DNA of 14,347 bases from JANOAR01 sp031411235. Lineage in GTDB: Bacteria; Verrucomicrobiota; Verrucomicrobiia; Verrucomicrobiales; Verrucomicrobiaceae. The notes beneath the pieces were generated by a model. The model was not told the origin of the DNA, searched no databases, and worked only from the letters and a program-made list of their open reading frames with translations. Each line of letters starts with the position of its first letter. The first letter of the stretch is position 1. The translations under genes were made by a program, and so were the position numbers. Location of the stretch: NCBI GenBank assembly GCA_031411235.1, contig JANOAR010000231.1, forward strand, positions 1 to 14,347. Direction: 5' to 3'. Of the stretch, positions 1-6,441 are shown piece by piece.

Positions 1-80
1 CCAGAAATCTATCCGACTTCCTCGGCTCACCCGTGCCAGCTATCAGCCCTGCCGATTTCATGCGTCGATTTATTCCATGA
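1..80 (+). CDS. Possible 3' end of an upstream gene, cut by the window edge
   Basis: A frame open from the left edge (phase set by position 3) ends in TGA at 78-80, giving a tail that reads ...SPADFMRRFIP. The TGA overlaps the ATG of the next gene as ATGA, the usual sign of translational coupling. In related bacteria a MoxR ATPase and a DUF58 protein often precede BatA-type genes, so a DUF58 protein is a candidate, but the short tail does not identify one. The other two forward frames are also open over this stretch, so the call rests mainly on the ATGA overlap. Confidence 0.35.
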   Translation, partial: RNLSDFLGSPVPAISPADFMRRFIP

Positions 81-2218
81 GCTTTCTCTCCCCCTTCCTC
101 CTCTTCGGCCTGCCGCTTGCGCTGCTACCGATCATCATTCATCTCATTCATCTGCATCGTCGGCGCACGATTGAATGGGCGGCGATGATGTTTCTCCTCG
201 CGGCGCAGCGCATGAATCGCGGCTACTCGCGGTTGCGCCAAATCCTCATCCTTGCGGCACGCACCATCGCGGTGCTGGGGCTTATTTTCCTCATCGCGCG
301 GCCTCTCGCGGGGGGCTGGCTGGGGCTCACGGGCGGGGCTCCTGATACCGTGCTGGTGCTGCTGGATCGCAGCGCCAGCATGGAGCAGATGAACCTCGCC
401 ACGGCCTTATCGAAGCGTTCGTCGGCAGTGCAAAAGATGGCGCAGGGCATTGAAGAGATGTTCGGCAAGCGCACCAAGGTGGTGCTCATCGACAGCGCTA
501 CGACCACGCCTGCACTCATCGAGAACCCCAAGGCGCTCCTTGATTTACCGGCCACGCAGCCCACCGACACTGCTGCTGATTTGCCAGCGATGCTGCAAGC
601 GGCGCTCGACTACGTGACCACCAATCAAATCGGGCGCACCGATGTGTGGATCGCCAGCGACTTGCGTGCGACCGATTGGAATGCAGCGAGCGGACGCTGG
701 GAGGCGCTGCGAGCGGCGTTCGGAAAACTCACTGCGGTGCGCTTCCATCTCATCGCCTACCCGCAGGCAGCGGAGGACAACATCAGCATCGTGGTGGACA
801 AAGCCACGCGTCGCGAGACCAGCGAAAAAGCCGAACTGCTACTCGACCTGCGCATCACTCGTCATGCCACGAATCCGGTGCCGCTCGACCTGCCTGTGCA
901 GCTCGTCGTCAATGGCACGCGCAGCACGATGAACGTCACCCTGCGCGACAACGAGCAAGTCATCCAAGGCCACGCCATCCCCATCGACAAGGCTTTGAAG
1001 CGCGGCTGGGGTCGTGTCGAATTGCCTGCCGATGCCAATGCTCGCGACAATGTTTTTAACTTCGTTTTCGATCAGCCCAGTGTGCCGCTCACCGTCATCG
1101 TCAGCGATGATCTGGATGTTACCGAGCCGCTGCAAGCCGTCGTCTCATCGCCCATCGACGCCACGCGGAAGCAAGAAGTGAAAGTCTTGCCCACAGGCCG
1201 CGCTGCCGAGATCGACTGGGATCATGCCGCGCTCGTGCTCTGGCAAGCACCGTTGCCCGCGCCCGGCGACATCCTCGCGCAGCAGCTCGAAAACCATGTC
1301 GCCAGTGGCCGCAGCGTCATCTTTTTCCCACCCGATCACAGCATCACCGATAGCAAAATTTTCGGCCTCGGCTGGGGCGAATGGCGTGCGGATAAAGCCA
1401 GCATCGAGTGGTGGCGAGCGAGCGATGGATTGCTCGCCAACACCCGCGCGGGGGAATCGCTCGCTGTGGGCGAACTCGAAGTGCTGCGCCACGCGCAGAT
1501 CCTCGGCGAAGGCAGTCCGCTGGCTCGGCTGGCAGGCAACGATGTGTTGCTGATGCGTGCCGCCGGAGATCGCGGCAATGCCTATTTCTGTGGCACTCTG
1601 CCCGGCTCCAGTGCGAGCAGTCTCGCCCGCGATGGCGTGGTGTTTTATGTGATGCTGCAGCGTGCGCTCGGCGATGGTGCGAAGACCTTGGGCAATGCGC
1701 AGCAGCGCGAGGCGGGCCTGCAAGGAAGCGCGGGCGTCTCGCCCGTCAGCGTTGCTCCAAGCCCCAAGCCGGGCCAATCCCAGGCTAGTGGCGACGCGGA
1801 ATCAGGAGCCGCTCAGTCCGCCCTCCCAAGAGGGCCGCTACTTGCGGGCTGGAAGCCGATCATCGAGGGCCTCGCTAAGACTGAAGATAAAACCCTCGCT
1901 AGCGACCTCGCTCTGCATGGCGGCGTGCTGAGCCATGGCGACAAGCTCATGGCTTTGAATCGACCTGCTAGTGAGGACGCTGCCGCCATCCTCCCCGACA
2001 GCGCCTTGAATGAACTCTTCGCTGGGCTGCAATACCGCCGCGTTGATGACAGCGTGGATAATGAGAAGAGCTTGGCCAATGAAATTTGGCGCACCTTCCT
2101 TCTGCTCATGGCCCTCGCCATCATCGGCGAGGCGCTGCTGTGTATGCCCTCCAAGCATACCGTCAAAATTGAAAAAGACCGCGGTCTAGGCTTCGGTGCG
2201 GCACAGGCCGGAGCCTGA
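77..2218 (+). CDS. BatA-like membrane protein with von Willebrand factor A domain
   Basis: This 713-residue protein starts with the hydrophobic N-terminus typical of BatA/aerotolerance-type proteins (MSFLSPFLLFGLPLALLPIIIH, about residues 4-26), then a basic stretch and a second membrane helix at about 55-76. A VWA domain follows directly, with the MIDAS metal-site motif DRSAS at 97-101. Residues about 370-470 contain LVLWQAPLP and a glycine-rich SGRSVIFFPPD segment, resembling the glutamine-amidotransferase-like fold often found in long BatA homologues (inference). A C-terminal helix lies at about 672-690. VWA and central parts probably face the periplasm. A Gly/Ala/Ser/Pro-rich linker at 551-591 is encoded by DNA with two inverted repeats. 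The start is chosen because the family begins at this MSFL motif; no Shine-Dalgarno is visible. The gene ends 6 bp from the convergent AraC-type gene. Its molecular role is unknown; Bat proteins were linked to aerotolerance in Bacteroides. Confidence 0.8.
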   Translation: MSFLSPFLLFGLPLALLPIIIHLIHLHRRRTIEWAAMMFLLAAQRMNRGYSRLRQILILAARTIAVLGLIFLIARPLAGGWLGLTGGAPDTVLVLLDRSASMEQMNLATALSKRSSAVQKMAQGIEEMFGKRTKVVLIDSATTTPALIENPKALLDLPATQPTDTAADLPAMLQAALDYVTTNQIGRTDVWIASDLRATDWNAASGRWEALRAAFGKLTAVRFHLIAYPQAAEDNISIVVDKATRRETSEKAELLLDLRITRHATNPVPLDLPVQLVVNGTRSTMNVTLRDNEQVIQGHAIPIDKALKRGWGRVELPADANARDNVFNFVFDQPSVPLTVIVSDDLDVTEPLQAVVSSPIDATRKQEVKVLPTGRAAEIDWDHAALVLWQAPLPAPGDILAQQLENHVASGRSVIFFPPDHSITDSKIFGLGWGEWRADKASIEWWRASDGLLANTRAGESLAVGELEVLRHAQILGEGSPLARLAGNDVLLMRAAGDRGNAYFCGTLPGSSASSLARDGVVFYVMLQRALGDGAKTLGNAQQREAGLQGSAGVSPVSVAPSPKPGQSQASGDAESGAAQSALPRGPLLAGWKPIIEGLAKTEDKTLASDLALHGGVLSHGDKLMALNRPASEDAAAILPDSALNELFAGLQYRRVDDSVDNEKSLANEIWRTFLLLMALAIIGEALLCMPSKHTVKIEKDRGLGFGAAQAGA
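1730..1746. repeat. Inverted repeat GGGCG-TCT-CGCCC inside the BatA-like gene
   Basis: CGGGCG at 1731-1736 and CGCCCG at 1740-1745 form a perfect 6-bp stem around TCT, extendable by one G-T pair. It lies in the low-complexity linker and translates as part of SAGVSPVS. It shares its core (GGGCGT, 2-3 bases, CGCCCGT) with the hairpin at 8352-8370, which suggests a small dispersed palindromic repeat family. Two copies do not prove a family. Confidence 0.5.
1820..1835. repeat. Inverted repeat GCCCTC-CCAA-GAGGGC in the same linker
   Basis: GCCCTC at 1820-1825 and GAGGGC at 1830-1835 are perfect reverse complements around the tetraloop CCAA. It sits 75 bp after the first inverted repeat, in the same Gly/Ala/Ser/Pro-rich linker, so the roughly 125-bp stretch 1720-1845 looks like inserted or repeat-derived DNA kept in frame. 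Confidence 0.45.
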
Positions 2219-2224
2219 TCCCAC

Positions 2225-2971
2225 TCAACGCCGTACGAGTCGGTAGGAGCGCTGGTACTTCAGTGGCGTCAGCCCCACATGCTTTTGGAATTGCTGGGTG
2301 AAGCTGCTCTGATCGCAGAAGCCAAGGTCGCGGGCGACATCGGCGATGAGGGTGCCTTCATGTTGGAGCGCCTCGCAAGCGGCCTGGATGCGGAGCTTCA
2401 TGATGAAGGCCTGGGGGCTAATCCCAAAGGCTTCGATGAACCGGCGATGCAACTGCCTTGTGGAAAGATGAACGATGTCGGCTAATTCCCCGACCGTGAC
2501 GCCGGTGCGGAAATGTTCGCGAATGTAGGTGACGGCGTTGTCGAGTTGGAGGTAGGGCTGCAAGACCTGCTTGCGGCCTTCATAACTCTGCACCGTGCCC
2601 ATGATGCCGATGATGGCACCCGCATGATTTCGCACGGGCATTTTATTGGTGACGAACCAATCGGGGATGCCTTGCGCCGTGAAGAATAGCTCGACGATAT
2701 TGATCTTGGGCTCGCCATGGCGCATCACTTCCTCGTCATCGCGGCGGAAGCTTTCGGCAAGGCGAGCGGGGAAGAGCGCAAAGTCATCTTTACCGATGAT
2801 TTCATGCTCTTCCTGAAAACCAAAACGCTCGATAAAGCGACGGCTGGCGCAGACGATGCGGAAGTCTATGTCCTTGGCAAAAAAGGCCACATCCGGCATG
2901 AAGTCAAACAACCGGTAGGGCTGCGACTCGGGGGCGACTTGAGCGAGGAAGCTGTCGCGGAAGGCGCTCAC
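2225..2971 (-). CDS. PAS-AraC one-component transcriptional regulator
   Basis: This 248-residue protein has an N-terminal PAS sensor domain (about 21-130, starting YRLFDFMPDVAFFAKD and including the core IIGKDDFALFP and a C-terminal IIGIMGTVQSYEGRK) and a C-terminal AraC-type double helix-turn-helix (about 143-243; second helix-turn-helix around ADVARDLGFCDQSSFTQQFQKHVGLTPLKYQRS). It probably binds DNA in response to a small ligand, redox state or cofactor sensed by PAS; the ligand cannot be read from sequence. The start is GTG at 2969-2971; no ATG lies upstream in frame before a stop, and the next Met (residue 25) would cut into PAS. It follows the toroid-protein gene by 34 bp on the same strand, so it is probably the last gene of that unit and may regulate it. 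Its stop lies 6 bp from the convergent BatA-like gene. Confidence 0.9.
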   Translation of the reverse strand: MSAFRDSFLAQVAPESQPYRLFDFMPDVAFFAKDIDFRIVCASRRFIERFGFQEEHEIIGKDDFALFPARLAESFRRDDEEVMRHGEPKINIVELFFTAQGIPDWFVTNKMPVRNHAGAIIGIMGTVQSYEGRKQVLQPYLQLDNAVTYIREHFRTGVTVGELADIVHLSTRQLHRRFIEAFGISPQAFIMKLRIQAACEALQHEGTLIADVARDLGFCDQSSFTQQFQKHVGLTPLKYQRSYRLVRR

Positions 2972-3005
2972 GCAAGCGAACGCTGTGGAGGGTTGAGGGA
3001 GGGGC

Positions 3006-4202
3006 TCACAGGTCGTTATAGACGTGGCTCAGGCCCATCAGCACGTAGCTGGTGACGAGCACAGGGTCGCTCTCCATCCAGCGGCCTGCGACTTTATTGG
3101 CCCAGCTTCCATCGGCTTCCTGGGTGTTAAGCAGTTTGCCGGTGAGGGCGGTGCGCCAGTCCACTTTTTTGCCATCTTTTAGCGTCAATTCGTCGAGCTT
3201 CGCGGCGGTCAAAGTCTTGGCCATGGTGTGATAGTAGTAGAACTGGCCTTCCGCGCCCATACCGGGATTTTGATCGAGGGTGAAGTTTTCGCTGAGCCAT
3301 GTCACCGCCGCCTTCACGCGGGGATCGCTCTCGTCAAGCCCAGCGTAGATGAAGCTGAGCAAGCCAGCGTAGCTGATGCTGCCATACGAGCGCATGGCCA
3401 CGCGGCCATCGGCTCCGGTGACCTTTGGCCCACGAGTCTCGGTAGGGCCATAAATGAAGCCACCGCGGTCGGCTGCGTCGGTGCTGACCCAGGGCTGTTT
3501 GTTGCTTTCGGGCAGGTTTTGGCACTTCGAGATGAATGCCAGCGCGGCAGCGATATTGAGCTTGGGCTCATTCTCCAGCGCACCTTTTTCGCCGAGCACG
3601 GTGTCGGCATACTTGATGGCTTGGAGGGCAAACTGCATGTTCGACAAGTCCGCGTGATTGCCCTTGTCGTCGCCATAGCCGATGCCGCCATCGAGAGCGT
3701 TGTCGGTCTTGCCTTTTTCATCGAGATCCATCTGGCGGCTGATGAGGTATCGCCGTGCTTTGAGCATGACTTCGCGATGCTTTTCAGCCGCTTGTGGATG
3801 CAGGGCGATGGCGACCAGGGCGAGCGCGGTGTTGTAGTTGGCGCGGGCTTTTTCATAAATGCCGCCATCAGGCTGCACATGGCTTAGCAGAAAGGCATAT
3901 CCTTTCTCCAGCTCGGGCGTCAGCGCGGTGTTCGGTGCGCGGTTGGGGTCGGCCATGTAGCTGGCGAGCACGAGGCCTGTGATGGCGACTGGCTCGGCCT
4001 CGCCCCAGGCTCCTGTGGTGGCATTTTGTTTGCCCTTTAGAAAGCTAAGCGCACGCGAGTAGGAGAGCTGCACTTCCTGCTTGGTGGAGGCATTGCGCTC
4101 GGGCAATGTGCGCAGTTGGGCGACGGCGGGGACGAGAGGAGCAGCAAGGGCGAGGAGGCAGGACAGCGCGGTGGTGATTCGGATTATTGGCGTAGATTTC
4201 AT
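3006..4202 (-). CDS. Exported prenyltransferase/squalene-oxidase-repeat (alpha/alpha-toroid) protein
   Basis: This 398-residue protein starts with a signal peptide (about 1-29, MKSTPIIRITTALSCLLALAA...AVAQ). The rest consists of helical repeats of the terpenoid-cyclase/protein-prenyltransferase toroid: about 47-82 (SFLKGKQNATTGAWG...ITGLVLASY), 99-133 (FLLSHVQPDGGIY...TALALVAIAL), 147-198 (YLISRQMD...DLSNMQFALQAI), 215-288 (ending YAGLLSFIYAGL), 296-333 and 351-393 (LLNTQEADGSWA...VTSYVLMGL). QPDGG and QEADGSW are QW-like motifs. I see neither the DxDD motif of squalene-hopene cyclases nor a clear Asp/Cys/His zinc set of prenyltransferases, and the protein is exported, so a binding or scaffold role is as likely as catalysis (inference). 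ATG at 4200-4202 overlaps the upstream stop as ATGA, pointing to coupled translation with the YdjY-like gene. Confidence 0.82.
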   Translation of the reverse strand: MKSTPIIRITTALSCLLALAAPLVPAVAQLRTLPERNASTKQEVQLSYSRALSFLKGKQNATTGAWGEAEPVAITGLVLASYMADPNRAPNTALTPELEKGYAFLLSHVQPDGGIYEKARANYNTALALVAIALHPQAAEKHREVMLKARRYLISRQMDLDEKGKTDNALDGGIGYGDDKGNHADLSNMQFALQAIKYADTVLGEKGALENEPKLNIAAALAFISKCQNLPESNKQPWVSTDAADRGGFIYGPTETRGPKVTGADGRVAMRSYGSISYAGLLSFIYAGLDESDPRVKAAVTWLSENFTLDQNPGMGAEGQFYYYHTMAKTLTAAKLDELTLKDGKKVDWRTALTGKLLNTQEADGSWANKVAGRWMESDPVLVTSYVLMGLSHVYNDL

Positions 4203-5035
4203 GGCTTCGTTGGGAGTTCAGGTTTTGCTTTTGCTTCTGGCGTGATGATTAACGTAACCGCCGTCTCTTCCTTGGGAATGAGTGCCGTATTTGGCAGCCA
4301 GTGGTCGTCATCACGATTGCCCTGGCCGGGCCAACTGAGCACCGCCGTGCGATCCATATAGATAGCGATGGTGTTGCCTAGCAGCTCGGCGGCGAAGCCT
4401 GCGCTCTGCACGGTAGAGCCGTTAAACAGCCAGTGAGTAGTCTTTGTCGGTGGCTTCTTGGTGGGTGTTTCGAGCATCCATTGCTGCAAGGCCATGCGCT
4501 GGGCTTTACCATCCTGCACCCACTCCAGGTCGATCTGGACGCGATTGGTACCGGGGACACTGGGAGCGGTTTGCTCCAGTTTTTTCACCGCTTCAGTGTC
4601 CTTTTCGTAATCGGAGATGAGCCCGCTCTCGCCTGCTTGGTAGTTGCACAGCAGCAGCGCCACTTGCAGATCCACCGCGCTCGCGCTCATTTTGAGCAAA
4701 CTCTCATGGGTCTTGCCCGTCTCATGCACCAGGGCAAACTCGATGGCTCCCTCGCGCATGTTTACCATCGTGGGCACACGCACTTCGCGTGTGACGCTGC
4801 TGAACTTGATCTCGCCCAATTCATACTGCCCAGGCCCGATTTGTTTGATGCGCTTGGCCGCTGCGGCGGGGTCGGCTGTGGGCGTGGCGGCTCCGTTAGC
4901 GGGCGTGGCCACAGTAGGTGGTGGGGGAGCTGGCGCAGGGGTTTGTGCCAAGGCCTGCGCCCCGAACCAAGGGATGGCGCAGGTGGCTAGCGCAAAGGCA
5001 CTGCGACGGCGGACTGGTGATGGCGAGAAAAGCAT
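4199..5035 (-). CDS. Exported YdjY-domain-like protein
   Basis: This 278-residue protein has an N-terminal export signal (PVRRRSAFALATCAIPWFGAQALAQ, about 7-31; the arginines make Tat export possible) and a Pro/Ala/Thr-rich linker at about 32-60. The remainder resembles the YdjY-type domain of exported proteins in Planctomycetes and Verrucomicrobia: IEFALVHETGKTHESLL at 98-114, the following VDLQVALLLCNYQAG, and a C-terminal half with WLFNGSTV...GNTIAIYMDRTAVLSWPGQGNRDDDHWLPNT. The function of this domain is not established. The gene is first of the minus-strand unit, overlapping the toroid gene by 4 bp, so the two products probably act together in the periplasm. It is divergent from the two-helix membrane protein. 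No Shine-Dalgarno precedes the ATG at 5033-5035. Family assignment is by motif memory, not a search. Confidence 0.7.
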   Translation of the reverse strand: MLFSPSPVRRRSAFALATCAIPWFGAQALAQTPAPAPPPPTVATPANGAATPTADPAAAAKRIKQIGPGQYELGEIKFSSVTREVRVPTMVNMREGAIEFALVHETGKTHESLLKMSASAVDLQVALLLCNYQAGESGLISDYEKDTEAVKKLEQTAPSVPGTNRVQIDLEWVQDGKAQRMALQQWMLETPTKKPPTKTTHWLFNGSTVQSAGFAAELLGNTIAIYMDRTAVLSWPGQGNRDDDHWLPNTALIPKEETAVTLIITPEAKAKPELPTKP

Positions 5036-5143
5036 GGCGAAGAAATATCGCTGCTATCGTGTCATGCTTCGCCGAGAGCGTAAAGGCCAAGAGTGAACAG
5101 AACAGTTGCCAGCGCACCGCTCTCTTGGTTCAATGCTATTCAC

Positions 5144-5875
5144 ATGGAGCCCCCCCTCACCTCAGCCCCGACTGGCACCCTCGTGTGCGTCGTTACCCCT
5201 TGGTATTACAAGCGCATGGCGATGATGGGCGGCTTGCTCGCGATTTTTGCGCTGTGGTTTTATAAGGACGGCCAGTGGACATGGCCCGAGGAGCGGCGGC
5301 AGGCCGAAGTGATGACCGACTTCAGGCGGTTGCGCGATGACTATGATAAAGCCAAGGCGGAGAACCGCCTTGCCGCCTGGACTGAGGAAACAAAGGCCAA
5401 GGGCTTCCCATTGAACCCCGAGGGGATGCTGATCAAATCGGCGACCTTCGCGGCAGACAAAGGCTGGCCCGAGGATCCGAAGTTGCGCACATCCGATGAG
5501 ATTCACCAGCAGTTCTATTATGCCGCTGGAGCGGGCATCGGCGCGTTGATAGTAGCGGCGCTGGTGTTGCTCAGCCGGAAAAAACAGCTCGTGGGCGAGA
5601 GCGATCATTTCATCACGCCTGAGGGCGTGACTGTCCCTTTTGTCGACATCTTCCGCGTGGATAAGCGCAAGTGGGATGACAAAGGCCTCGCCTATGTCTT
5701 CTACCGAGTCGGCACGGCGGAGAGAAAAGCCACGATCGACGATCTCAAATACGAGGGGGCGGTGTATGTGCTGGATCGTGTCTTGGCAAGCTTCAGCGGC
5801 GAGTTGATCGAAAAACTCCAAACTGCTGAAGCGCTGGTTGAAAGCCCAGAGAATCAGGATCAAGCGCCTTCATAG
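5144..5875 (+). CDS. Two-helix membrane protein of unknown function
   Basis: From the ATG at 5144 this is 243 residues. A first helix at about 24-41 (MAMMGGLLAIFALWFY) is followed by a charged, probably coiled segment (about 48-85, rich in Glu, Lys and Arg), a second helix at about 126-144 (YAAGAGIGALIVAALVLL), and a C-terminal soluble domain. That domain (FITPEGVTVPFVDIFRVDKRKWDDKGLAYVFYRV...IDDLKYEG) has the strand-rich pattern of a small PH-like fold, a guess from pattern only. I do not recognise the family. An in-frame GTG at 5093 would add 17 residues and has AAGG six bases upstream, so the longer form is possible; the ATG is preferred because the extra residues look unconserved. It is divergent from the YdjY-like gene. 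Confidence 0.65.
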   Translation: MEPPLTSAPTGTLVCVVTPWYYKRMAMMGGLLAIFALWFYKDGQWTWPEERRQAEVMTDFRRLRDDYDKAKAENRLAAWTEETKAKGFPLNPEGMLIKSATFAADKGWPEDPKLRTSDEIHQQFYYAAGAGIGALIVAALVLLSRKKQLVGESDHFITPEGVTVPFVDIFRVDKRKWDDKGLAYVFYRVGTAERKATIDDLKYEGAVYVLDRVLASFSGELIEKLQTAEALVESPENQDQAPS

Positions 5876-5898
5876 CAGCCTGTAAATGACTGTATAAG
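5869..5898 (+). promoter_or_regulatory. Possible sigma70-type promoter for acpP
   Basis: TATAAG at 5893-5898 fits a -10 box and TTCATA at 5869-5874 a weak -35 box, with an 18-bp spacer. Transcription would start near 5904, about 65 bases before the acpP start. The -35 overlaps the end of the preceding gene. Prediction from consensus only. Confidence 0.35.
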
Positions 5899-5969
5899 AA
5901 TCGCGCTTTTTCATCTTGCCAAAGAAAGAGATGCCACTACTACTCCCGCCCACTGAACCCAGCAAAACC

Positions 5970-6209
5970 ATGGCAGATAACATCCAAGACAAAGTCCGCG
6001 ACATCATCGTCGAGCAGCTCGGCGTAAACCCCGAGCAAGTAACCCAAGAGGCCAAGTTCATCGAAGACCTTGGTGCCGATTCCCTCGACACCGTGGAACT
6101 TGTGATGGCCTTCGAAGAAGAATTCGGCATCGACGTTCCCGATGAAGAAGCTGAAAAGCTTCAGTCCGTTGGTGATGTCGTTCGCTACGTTGAAGAGAAC
6201 GCCGAGTAA
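5970..6209 (+). CDS. acpP: Acyl carrier protein
   Basis: This 79-residue acidic protein is a typical acyl carrier protein, which holds growing fatty-acid chains on a phosphopantetheine arm in the cytoplasm. The attachment serine is Ser38 in GADSLDTVELVMAFEEEFGIDVPDEEAEK, a near-perfect match to the family. Length fits the usual 77-80 residues. The start is the ATG of MADNIQDKVRDII, where family members begin; a longer in-frame extension from 5916 has no matching N-terminus. The fatty-acid synthesis genes that often flank acpP (fabF, fabG, fabD) are absent here; the gene stands alone between a membrane protein and glmS. A strong terminator follows 33 bp after the stop, so it is probably expressed as a single gene. 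Confidence 0.97.
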   Translation: MADNIQDKVRDIIVEQLGVNPEQVTQEAKFIEDLGADSLDTVELVMAFEEEFGIDVPDEEAEKLQSVGDVVRYVEENAE

Positions 6210-6242
6210 TTCGGTTTTTCCTCAATCCAGGCAACCTTTCAG

Positions 6243-6275
6243 AGGCCCGCTGGTGCAGACTGGCGGGCCTTTCTC
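6243..6275 (+). terminator. Intrinsic terminator after acpP
   Basis: AGGCCCGC at 6243-6250 and GCGGGCCT at 6263-6270 form a perfect 8-bp GC-rich stem with a 12-base loop, followed by the T-rich TTCTC. It begins 33 bp after the acpP stop. Confidence 0.8.
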
Positions 6276-6377
6276 ATGCCCTGGACTCGCGTTTCTGCGG
6301 CAGTGTTGCCACGCAAGCTGTCCGTTCCATTTCTCCATAGCGGGAAAATCCATCTTTCTATGTGCGTGACTGGACGG

Positions 6378-6402
6378 AAGGCCTTAGCTTTCGGGCCTTT
6401 TT
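6378..6402 (+). terminator. Second terminator-like hairpin in front of glmS (possible attenuator)
   Basis: AAGGCC at 6378-6383 and GGCCTT at 6394-6399 form a 6-bp stem, extendable by G-T pairs, with a 10-base loop and a T run at 6398-6402. It ends 39 bases before the glmS start. It could back up the acpP terminator, or sit in the glmS leader as an attenuator. Its right arm shares CGGGCCTTT with the right arm of the first hairpin, so alternative pairings are possible. The rest of the 6210-6441 gap shows no gene. Confidence 0.55.
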
Positions 6403-6441
6403 CGTCATCCCCTCAAACACTCTCCTCTCCCCTATTTCATC

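Noticed and set aside
3228..3887. Plus-strand open frame antisense to the toroid-protein gene (219 codons)
   Set aside because: The coding strand is fixed by repeats, signal peptide and ATGA coupling; the antisense frame has no motif.
5862..5909. AAGCGC/GCGCTT inverted repeat with a T run as a terminator before acpP
   Set aside because: Only six base pairs with a loop of more than 30 bases; the loop also contains the better-supported -10 box.
6360..6441. Short leader peptide from ATG 6360 controlling glmS
   Set aside because: The frame does not stop before glmS but runs into it out of frame, and no run of regulatory codons is seen.
6280..6441. glmS ribozyme in the leader
   Set aside because: The 5' region shows no recognisable ribozyme core, and the ribozyme is known mainly from Firmicutes.
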